Source: Microbacterium suaedae (lineage in GTDB: Bacteria > Actinomycetota > Actinomycetes > Actinomycetales > Microbacteriaceae). From it: a stretch of 64,000 nucleotides of DNA. Below the pieces are notes generated by a model. It was given only the letters and a program-made list of their open reading frames with translations, was not told where the DNA came from and ran no database searches. Each line of letters opens with the position of its first letter. Position 1 is the stretch's first letter. Below are positions 57,693 to 64,000 of this stretch, piece by piece. The translations under genes and the position numbers were made by a program. The stretch is taken from positions 682,001 through 746,000 of the forward strand of contig NZ_PNFD01000001.1 of NCBI RefSeq assembly GCF_003254645.1, read 5' to 3'.

Positions 57693-58540
57693 TGAGTGCG
57701 AATCTCCGATTCCGGGCGCCGGCACGGGCGGGCAGGATCAGCAGCCAGGGTGCGGCCGCCGCACTCGAACGCAGCCTGCCGCTGCGCGCTTCGGCGCAGC
57801 TCGGCGTGCTCGCGATCATCGTTGCGGTCTACGCAGGAATCACCACTGCGGCACCCTCACTTCAGCGAAGCTTCCCCACCGTCACCGACCTGGCGGTCGC
57901 GGCCGCACACGTCATGACGAGCACGAGTTTCTGGTCCGCGGCAGGTGTGACGTTGCAGGCAGCAGGCCTCGGGTTGCTGATCTCATTGATCGCCGGCAGC
58001 GTGATCGGCGTCGTCCTCTCGCTGCATAGAAACGCCTATCGGTCGGCTCAGTTCGTGCTGGATTTCATGCGGACGGTGCCCCCGCTCGCCTTCATCCCCG
58101 TCGGTCTGCTCCTGCTCGGCCCGACCGTTCGCATGGAAGTCACGCTGATCGTCGCGTCGGCGGTGTGGCCCGTCATCATCCAGGTCTACTTCGGCGTGCG
58201 GAACATCGATCCGAGACTGCTCGAAACCGCACGCTCGTACAACATCTCGCCGATCCGCCGCATCCTATTCATCGTCGCTCCAGCGATCGCACCCTCATTC
58301 GCGACTGCAGTGCGACTCTCCGCAACCATGTGCCTGCTGCTCGCGGTCGGAACCGAGCTCCTTGCGACTGGCTCAGGTCTCGGGTTTCTCGTCGGCTGGT
58401 ACCAGCAGGCGACTCTCGTCGGCGAGATGTACGTCACCATCGCCATCGTCGGACTCATCGGGGTCGCGATCAACGGAATCCTGAATCTCATCGAGCACCG
58501 CGCGCTCGCATGGCACCGTCACGAGGTGAAGACGCAATGA
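57689..58540 (+). CDS. SsuC/TauC-type ABC importer permease, first copy
   Basis: 283 residues with about six helices. The conserved coupling region is ARSYNISPIRRILFIVAPAIAPSFATAVRLSATMC, preceded by FMRTVPPLAFIPVGLLLLGPT; the late part is IGVAINGILNLIEHRALAWH. A basic, Arg/Ala-rich start of about 35 residues is cytosolic. Overlaps the ATPase gene and the second permease gene by 4 bases each. Confidence 0.92.
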   Translation: MMSANLRFRAPARAGRISSQGAAAALERSLPLRASAQLGVLAIIVAVYAGITTAAPSLQRSFPTVTDLAVAAAHVMTSTSFWSAAGVTLQAAGLGLLISLIAGSVIGVVLSLHRNAYRSAQFVLDFMRTVPPLAFIPVGLLLLGPTVRMEVTLIVASAVWPVIIQVYFGVRNIDPRLLETARSYNISPIRRILFIVAPAIAPSFATAVRLSATMCLLLAVGTELLATGSGLGFLVGWYQQATLVGEMYVTIAIVGLIGVAINGILNLIEHRALAWHRHEVKTQ

Positions 58541-59307
58541 GCGAGACCAAGACCACAAACAGAATCACGGCTGCCCTCATCAAGGCGTGGCTTCCGCTGT
58601 CGTTGGTGGCCGTCTGGGCGGTCGGCAGCACCGCCGCCCCGTCACCGTTCTTCCCACCCTTGCGGATCATCCTGGAGCGATTCTGGACCGTCTGGCTGGG
58701 CGAGGGCTTCGTCGAGCATGTCCTCCCCAGCTTGCTGAACCTCGCGATCGGCTTCGCGATCGCCCTGGTCATCGGGATCGCTGCCGGGAGCCTTCTCGCT
58801 CTGATGCCGACCGCGGCCCTCCTCGCGAACCCCTTCCTCCAGTTCCTCCGCGCGATGCCGAGCATCGCGCTCCTCCCCGTCGCACTCGTCCTCTTCGGAA
58901 CCGGCATGGAGGCGAGGGTTGCGCTCATCGCCTACGGCGCAATCTGGCCGATTCTTCTCAACACGACCGACGGAATCACATCCATCCATCCCGGTGTGCG
59001 CCAGGCAACCCGGTCGTATCGGTTCACGCGCGCGAACACCTACTTCCGAGTCCTCCTCCCGGGCAGCTTCCCTCAGATCTCGCTCGGCATCCGCCTGAGC
59101 CTCTCGATCGCGCTCGTCCTCATGATCGGCAGTGAGTTCTATGGTGCAATCAATGGCATCGGCGCGTACGTACTGCAGTCGCAGCTGATGTTCCGCACAG
59201 CGGACATGTGGTCTGGCGTGATCCTCCTCGGCCTCCTCGGATACCTGCTCAGTACCGGATACGGCTACGTCGAAGACCGACTGCTGCGCTGGCGCGAGCC
59301 GAGCTGA
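58537..59307 (+). CDS. SsuC/TauC-type ABC importer permease, second copy
   Basis: 256 residues, six helices. FLRAMPSIALLPVALVLFGTG and ATRSYRFTRANTYFRVLLPGSFPQISLGIRLSLSIALVLMIGSEF form the coupling region; the late part is ILLGLLGYLLSTGYGYVEDRLLRW. Two distinct permeases with one ATPase suggest a heterodimeric membrane core, less common than the SsuC homodimer. ATGA overlap with the first permease. Confidence 0.92.
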   Translation: MSETKTTNRITAALIKAWLPLSLVAVWAVGSTAAPSPFFPPLRIILERFWTVWLGEGFVEHVLPSLLNLAIGFAIALVIGIAAGSLLALMPTAALLANPFLQFLRAMPSIALLPVALVLFGTGMEARVALIAYGAIWPILLNTTDGITSIHPGVRQATRSYRFTRANTYFRVLLPGSFPQISLGIRLSLSIALVLMIGSEFYGAINGIGAYVLQSQLMFRTADMWSGVILLGLLGYLLSTGYGYVEDRLLRWREPS

Positions 59308-59331
59308 ATCAGCCTGACTCCCGCTCCTTGG

Positions 59332-59844
59332 TCACCGCACGTCGTCGGCGCGGACTCTCTCCAGCATCCGCCGCAGCAGAGCATTGAGCTCGCGGGTTTC
59401 GTCCGGCGCCATCCCCTCGAGGATGAGATCTTCGCCGCGTTGTGAGATCGGCTTCATCACGTGATGCATCTCGACCCCGGCCTCGGTCAGGAACATCGGT
59501 CGGGATCCACGTGGCCCCTCCCCGAGCAGGATCAGACGGCGATCGGCGAGCGTGCTCACGCTCTTCGAGATGACCGCCTTGTTCACGCCGAGGAACTCCG
59601 ACACCTCGCTCGCGGATGCACCCGGCCGAATGGCGAGCGCCGAGACGATGCGCCAGTCATTCGTGCCAAGCCCCACCTCACGACGTAGCTCCTGCGACTC
59701 TCGCCAGACGAGCGCGTTCGAGAGGAGCGCCAGCAGGCGCGGCGTGAACTCGTCGGTCGCGAGGGCGTCGTCGAGAGGCTCCGTCCGGGCCCCCGCTGGC
59801 ACCTTGCGGCGCGCCCCGATCGCCTCGTCCGCTGCGTCGGTCAT
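59332..59844 (-). CDS. MarR-family transcriptional regulator
   Basis: 170 residues. Helix-turn-helix SASEVSEFLGVNKAVISKSVSTLADRRLILLGEG with the wing RGSRPMFLTEAGVEMH, around residues 75-125; preceding GLGTNDWRIVSALAI is the MarR dimer/HTH start. It is divergent from the split transketolase genes; the GTTTACACCTAAAC palindrome between them is a candidate site. It probably controls the sugar island to its right rather than the importer to its left, which converges on it. Confidence 0.9.
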   Translation of the reverse strand: MTDAADEAIGARRKVPAGARTEPLDDALATDEFTPRLLALLSNALVWRESQELRREVGLGTNDWRIVSALAIRPGASASEVSEFLGVNKAVISKSVSTLADRRLILLGEGPRGSRPMFLTEAGVEMHHVMKPISQRGEDLILEGMAPDETRELNALLRRMLERVRADDVR

Positions 59845-59951
59845 CTCACTCTCCCCTCGACGGCGACGACGGTCGCCGTGCGCTCATTGTGTCAGGCACG
59901 GGCCGCTTCCCCACGTCTGCATCACCGTTGAACCTGTTTAATCACATTCTT

Positions 59952-59981
59952 GTTTACACCTAAACCAGATCCTGCTACGGT
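59952..59981 (+). promoter_or_regulatory. Candidate promoter and MarR operator before the transketolase genes
   Basis: GTTTA CACC TAAAC (59952-59965) is a perfect palindrome. TTTACA (59953-59958) and TACGGT (59976-59981) are spaced 17 bases, so a bound regulator would cover the -35 element. Confidence 0.5.
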
Positions 59982-60081
59982 CCTGAACATCGGCCGCCGA
60001 CGGAGGCGACCGACCCAGTGCGACCGTCGACGACGACATCCGCGCATGTCACGTCGACCTCAAAGATGAGGAGGCACGAAG

Positions 60082-60957
60082 ATGACCCAGACGTCCCTCG
60101 ATTCCGGGCCGCGACACGACGTCGCCGAGCTCGAGGATCTCGCGTACGAGCTGCGCAGGAAGCTGCTCGAGCTCTGCGGCACCTACGAGGGTGCCGTGCA
60201 CATCGGCGGTGACATGTCAGTGGCCGACATCCTCACGGCCCTGTTCCACCACGGCCTGAGGATCGATCCCGACGACATCCGGAATCCCGCTCGCGACCGC
60301 TTCGTCCTCAGCAAGGGACACGCCGCGGTCTGCATGTACATCGCGATGGCCATGCGCGGATTCTTCGACTACGACGACATCGTCGCCACCTACGGGCAGC
60401 TCGACAGCGCCTATGGCATGCACCCCTGCAAGGTGCAGCTGCCGGGCGTCGAGGCGTCGACCGGTTCCCTCGGCCACGGACTCCCTCTCGCCGTCGGCAT
60501 GGCGCTCGGCGCCCGGCATCGCCGCGAGGACCACCGCGTGGTCACGCTTCTCGGCGACGGCGAAACCGGCGAAGGATCCGTGTGGGAGGCCGTGATGGCC
60601 GGGCGCAGCAACAAGCTCGGCAATCTGGTGGCCTTCGTCGACCGCAATCGACAGCTCATGACGAGCTTCGCGGAGGAGCGCGTCGCGTTCGAGCCCTACC
60701 CGGACAAGTGGCGAGCCTTCGGCTGGAACGTCATCGAGATCGACGGCCACGACATGTCGCAGCTCGTGGGCGCGATCGACGCCCTCCCCGCGCCCGACAG
60801 CGACACCCCGACGGTCATCATCTGCGAGACGGTCAAGGGCAAGGGCGTCGACTTCATGGAGCGCAATCTCGCATGGCACGCGGGATCGCTCGGCAAAGAG
60901 GACCTCGAGCGCGCGCTCGCGTCGCTCGAGGCATCGCGAGAGAAGGAGACGGTCTGA
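60082..60957 (+). CDS. Transketolase-like N-terminal subunit (thiamine diphosphate-binding)
   Basis: 291 residues from an ATG preceded by GAGGAGGCACGAAG. It covers only the first third of transketolase: GGDMSVADILTALFHHGLRI, KGHAAVCMYIAMAMRGFF, STGSLGHGLPLAVGMALGARHR, the ThDP/Mg motif LGDGETGEGSVWEA (G-D-G-x...E-G) and VIICETVKGKGVDFME. The other parts are on the next gene. Split transketolases transfer two-carbon ketol units and often serve special sugar or sulfo-sugar pathways rather than the pentose phosphate pathway. Confidence 0.92.
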   Translation: MTQTSLDSGPRHDVAELEDLAYELRRKLLELCGTYEGAVHIGGDMSVADILTALFHHGLRIDPDDIRNPARDRFVLSKGHAAVCMYIAMAMRGFFDYDDIVATYGQLDSAYGMHPCKVQLPGVEASTGSLGHGLPLAVGMALGARHRREDHRVVTLLGDGETGEGSVWEAVMAGRSNKLGNLVAFVDRNRQLMTSFAEERVAFEPYPDKWRAFGWNVIEIDGHDMSQLVGAIDALPAPDSDTPTVIICETVKGKGVDFMERNLAWHAGSLGKEDLERALASLEASREKETV

Positions 60958-61928
60958 TGCCTCAGACGTTCACATTCGGAGAGATGCTCTCGGCGCGCTC
61001 CGTCATCGGATCCACGCTCGCCGAGCTCGGTCAGACACACGACAATCTGTGGGTGCTGACGCCCGACATCGGCGCGACGCTCGTCGAGTTCCGCGACACC
61101 TTCCCCGACCGCTTCGTCGACGTCGGGCTCGCGGAGCAGGCGTGCGTGGGCGTCGCGGCGGGCCTCGCCTACGACGGCAACATCCCCGTCGTATCCGGCA
61201 TGCTGCCGTTCCTGTCGATGCGCGCGCTCGAGCAGGTCCGCTCCGACATCTGCTATCCGAATCTTCCTGTCAAGATCATCGGCACGCACGGCGGACTCGT
61301 CGGCAACGGCGGATCCACGCACTACGCCGTCGAGGATCTCAGCCTCATGTGCTCGCTGACGAACATGACGGTCACCTCCATCGGCGACCCCGGCATGGTC
61401 GGCGAGGTCATCCGCCAGTCGATGGAGATGGACGGGCCGATCTACATCCGGCTCGCGGTCGGCAAGAAGGACAAGGTGCTCTACGCACCCGGCGAGCACG
61501 ATGTGCGCATCGGGAAGGGCATCGTCGCGCGCGAGGGATCCGATGTGACGCTGTTCACACACGGCACCACGGTCGCTCAGGCGCTCGAAGCCGCCGAACT
61601 GCTCTCGGACGAGGGTGTGTCCGTGCGCGTGATCGACATGTTCACGCTCAAGCCGATCGACGCCGATCTCGTCGAGCAGAGCGTGGCAGAGACCGGCGGG
61701 CGGATCGTCGTGCTCGAGGACCATCTCGCGTACGGCGGACTCGCGACGCGCGTCGCCGACGTGCTCGCCGACCGCGGCATCCCGCAGACCTCGTTCGAAC
61801 GACTCGGCATTCCGCAGGTCTACGCGGGATTCGGCGAAGACGAGCAGCTGCGCGACAAGCACGGGTACGGCCTGTCCGCGACCGTCGACGCGCTCCGGCG
61901 CGCCGCCGGCCGAGCCGCGGCGGCGTGA
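60957..61928 (+). CDS. Transketolase-like C-terminal subunit
   Basis: 323 residues; the start ATG shares its A with the previous TGA. Pyrimidine-binding domain: VLTPDIGATLVEF, VDVGLAEQACVGVAAGLAYDG with the catalytic Glu, IGTHGGLVGNGGSTHYAVED. C-terminal domain: GTTVAQALEAAELLSDEGVSVRVIDMFTLKPID. Together with the N-terminal subunit it completes a heteromeric transketolase. Confidence 0.93.
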   Translation: MPQTFTFGEMLSARSVIGSTLAELGQTHDNLWVLTPDIGATLVEFRDTFPDRFVDVGLAEQACVGVAAGLAYDGNIPVVSGMLPFLSMRALEQVRSDICYPNLPVKIIGTHGGLVGNGGSTHYAVEDLSLMCSLTNMTVTSIGDPGMVGEVIRQSMEMDGPIYIRLAVGKKDKVLYAPGEHDVRIGKGIVAREGSDVTLFTHGTTVAQALEAAELLSDEGVSVRVIDMFTLKPIDADLVEQSVAETGGRIVVLEDHLAYGGLATRVADVLADRGIPQTSFERLGIPQVYAGFGEDEQLRDKHGYGLSATVDALRRAAGRAAAA

Positions 61929-61938
61929 GGAGAACCGC

Positions 61939-63006
61939 ATGAAGACTGTCGCCGTCACGAAGATCGGCAGCCTCAGAGATCCGGATCCCGCCGCCCGCGG
62001 TGAGATCGGAGTCGTCGACTTCCCTCAGCCCGAGCTGGGTCCGGAGGACGTGCGGATCCGCGTCGCCTACGCCGCGATCTGCGGGTCCGATCCGCACCTG
62101 GCGGAGGGCTTCTTCGGCACCGATGTGCCGATCGGCCTCGGCCACGAGATCTCCGGCGTCGTCGAGGCCCTCGGCGAGCGCGCGACCCGAGGCGGCCTCG
62201 CCGTGGGAGATCGTGTCGCGGGCAACTTCCTGCGCTTCTGCGGCGCGTGCCGCGCCTGCCAGACGGGGACGCAGCAGTTCTGCGAGAACATCCAGGAGTA
62301 CAACCGTCCCGGCATGGCCGAGACGATCACGTGGCACGAGTCGCAGGTGCAGCGCCTCCCGGACGACGTCTCGCTCCTGAGCGGTTGCCTGCTCGAGCCG
62401 ACCTCGGTCGCCGTGCGCATCGCCGACAAGACGCGGATCCGCGTCGGCGATCGCGTGGCGATCTGCGGCGGTGGGCCGATCGGGCAGCTCGCGCTGCAGG
62501 TGCTTGCCCGCTGCGGCGCGACCTCGCTCACGCTCATCGAACCGATCGCGGAGCGCCGCGAGATGGCTCTCCGTCACGGCGCGTCCCACGTGATCGACCC
62601 GACGACGGAGGACCAGCTTGCGCGCGCCGAGGAGATCACGGCGGGCAGCGGATTCGATGTCGTCATCGACGCCTCCGGCTCTCCCCGTGCCGTCCGGGGC
62701 CTGCTCGATATCGCGGCGAAGGGCGCGACCGTCGTGTACGGCGCGATGTACCCCGAGGCGTACGAGATGCCGCTGAACCTGTCCGACTACCTCTACCTCA
62801 AGGAGCTCACCCTGACGGGCGTGTTCGTGTCGCCGTACGCGTTCCCCCGCGCCCTGCAGCTGCTGCCGCAGCTCGATCTCGACGAGTTCACGGCGTCGGT
62901 CTTCGACATCGATGACGCGGCGGAGGCGTTCCGCACTCACGTGTCGGGCGCGCACCCCAAGGTCGTCCTCCGCTGCAACGACATAGCGGACGAGGCTCTG
63001 CGATGA
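61939..63006 (+). CDS. Zinc-binding MDR dehydrogenase (polyol/threonine-dehydrogenase-like)
   Basis: 355 residues. Catalytic zinc ligands: Cys in YAAICGSDPHL and His-Glu in LGHEISGVVEALG. Structural zinc Cys: FCGACRACQTGTQQFC. Nucleotide fold: ICGGGPIGQLALQVL. It resembles sorbitol-, butanediol- and threonine-type dehydrogenases. In this island it may oxidise a polyol or sugar alcohol whose keto product is used by the split transketolase. It overlaps the following ATPase gene (ATGA). Confidence 0.9.
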   Translation: MKTVAVTKIGSLRDPDPAARGEIGVVDFPQPELGPEDVRIRVAYAAICGSDPHLAEGFFGTDVPIGLGHEISGVVEALGERATRGGLAVGDRVAGNFLRFCGACRACQTGTQQFCENIQEYNRPGMAETITWHESQVQRLPDDVSLLSGCLLEPTSVAVRIADKTRIRVGDRVAICGGGPIGQLALQVLARCGATSLTLIEPIAERREMALRHGASHVIDPTTEDQLARAEEITAGSGFDVVIDASGSPRAVRGLLDIAAKGATVVYGAMYPEAYEMPLNLSDYLYLKELTLTGVFVSPYAFPRALQLLPQLDLDEFTASVFDIDDAAEAFRTHVSGAHPKVVLRCNDIADEALR

Positions 63007-64000
63007 CCGCTGTCGCCGTCGCCGCCGAGCCTCTCGCCCTCGAAGTATGCGGCATCACCAAGCACTTCGACGGCGTGCAGGCGCTGGGCGGGGTCGACCT
63101 CGATGTCCGCGCCGGGGAGGTGCACGCTCTCCTCGGAGAGAACGGTGCAGGAAAGTCGACGCTCATCAAGGTCGTCACGGGCGTGCACCGGCCGGACAGC
63201 GGCGAGGTCCGCGTCAACGGCGAAGACGCCGACTTCCCCGACGTGCGCTCGGCGAACCGGGCCGGCGTGGTCGCGCTCTATCAGGAGCTGTCCATCATCC
63301 CGTCGATCAGCGTCGCCGAGAACATCGCGCTCGCGGCGGGCGCGCCGTCCGCGGGCGGCGTCGTCAACTGGGCCGAGATGCGCCGTCAGGCGCAGCGCCA
63401 GCTCGACCGTCTCGGGCAGCGGATTCCGCTCCGCGCGCTCGCTGGCGATCTCTCTCCTGTCCAGCAGACGATGGTCTCGGTCGCGCGGGCACTGTCGATC
63501 GATGCGAGGGTGCTGATCCTCGACGAGCCGACCGCCTCGCTGACCGATTCCGAGATCGAGGATCTTTTCGCCGTGGTCCGGCGCCTTCGCGAGGACGGTG
63601 TCGCGATCGTGTACGTCTCGCACCGCCTCGAGGAGGTCTTCGAGGTCTGCGACCGCCTCACCGTGATGCGCAACGGCCGGACGGTCGTGACCCAGGACGT
63701 GGCCGAGTCGTCGATCGAGCAGGTGATCACGTTCATGGTCGGCCGCGAGCAGAGCGACATCTATCCGCCGCGCGGCTCGGCGAGCGAGGAGATCGTGCTG
63801 TGCGTCGAGGGCCTGGCCGGTCGGCGCGTCCGGGATGCGTCCTTCGCCGCGCGCCGAGGCGAGGTCGTCGGAATCGGCGGCCTCGCGGGATCCGGGCGCA
63901 GCGAACTGCTGCGGCTCCTCGCCGGCGCGCAGAAGCGCACGGGCGGCAGCGTCTCGGTCGCGGGCCAGCCGTACGGCGGCGGAGTGGGCCGGGCGCTCGC
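63003..64000 (+). CDS. Sugar ABC importer ATP-binding protein (RbsA type), 3' end beyond the window
   Basis: At least 332 residues, open to the window edge. First ATPase module: Walker A GENGAGKSTLIKVVTGVHRP, Q-loop VVALYQELSIIPSISVAEN, a weak signature DLSPVQQTMVSVA (usual LSxGQQQ), Walker B LILDEPTASLT. The second module begins near residue 270 (GEVVGIGGLAGSGRSELLRLLAGAQ). The double-ATPase form powers CUT2 monosaccharide importers; permease and binding protein should follow downstream. Confidence 0.92.
   Translation, partial: MTAVAVAAEPLALEVCGITKHFDGVQALGGVDLDVRAGEVHALLGENGAGKSTLIKVVTGVHRPDSGEVRVNGEDADFPDVRSANRAGVVALYQELSIIPSISVAENIALAAGAPSAGGVVNWAEMRRQAQRQLDRLGQRIPLRALAGDLSPVQQTMVSVARALSIDARVLILDEPTASLTDSEIEDLFAVVRRLREDGVAIVYVSHRLEEVFEVCDRLTVMRNGRTVVTQDVAESSIEQVITFMVGREQSDIYPPRGSASEEIVLCVEGLAGRRVRDASFAARRGEVVGIGGLAGSGRSELLRLLAGAQKRTGGSVSVAGQPYGGGVGRAL

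Overview
The window is high-GC DNA from an actinobacterium, most likely a Microbacterium-like member of the Microbacteriaceae. This rests on gene content: CarD, GlnR, SenX3-RegX3, two-domain MutT1, fused IspDF, an FMN riboswitch before ribD-ribE-ribBA-ribH, and the small membrane proteins and nitrobindin-like protein typical of actinobacterial housekeeping regions. It also rests on strong G/C third-position use and very compact, overlapping genes. No rRNA, CRISPR array, prophage or intact IS was seen. There is one tRNA, Thr(UGU).

Layout. 1-3.1 kb is a decayed patch: a GntR start cut by the window edge, two surface-protein genes with at least three frameshifts, the 3' half of an IS3-type transposase, and the 3' half of a FadR-type regulator fused to it. 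3.1-22.6 kb is housekeeping: a DsbA-fold membrane protein, a sugar-ABC ATPase, rlmB-cysS, ispDF, carD, senX3-regX3/phoU, gpmA, ygfZ, glnR, ppk, mutT1 and trpS. 22.6-33 kb carries two acetyltransferases and an AbiEi/DUF559 protein among three copies of an 80-nt inverted-repeat element (family A), then the riboflavin operon, an MHS transporter and an ABC exporter. 33-34.9 kb is azlCD with a divergent XRE-cupin regulator.

34.9-47.1 kb is an aromatic-acid island. One arm (minus strand) encodes galB-galC-galD and a type I (VOC) extradiol dioxygenase. The other arm (plus strand) encodes a close LigM homologue (tetrahydrofolate-dependent O-demethylase). An IclR regulator, a complete Liv-type ABC importer and an aryl-alcohol-type dehydrogenase follow. 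The simplest reading is uptake of a methoxylated lignin-derived acid, O-demethylation to a gallate-like catechol, ring opening to 4-oxalomesaconate, then tautomerisation, hydration and aldol cleavage to pyruvate and oxaloacetate. 47.3-59.3 kb is an acyl-CoA island: MarR, CoA-transferase, acyl-CoA ligase, an Ltp2-like thiolase-fold protein lacking the nucleophilic Cys with a DUF35 partner, SDR, crotonase, acyl-CoA dehydrogenase, thioesterase and an NMT1/SsuA-type ABC importer. 59.3-64 kb starts a sugar or polyol island: MarR, a split transketolase, an MDR dehydrogenase and an RbsA-type ATPase that runs off the window.

The most unusual non-coding signal is two families of spaced inverted repeats. 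Family A has 3 copies, arms of about 19 bp, arm centres always 61 nt apart. Family B has 3 copies, arms of 17-19 bp, arm centres always 68 nt apart. One family B copy lies in frame inside an ABC-exporter gene and one forms the 3' end of galC.
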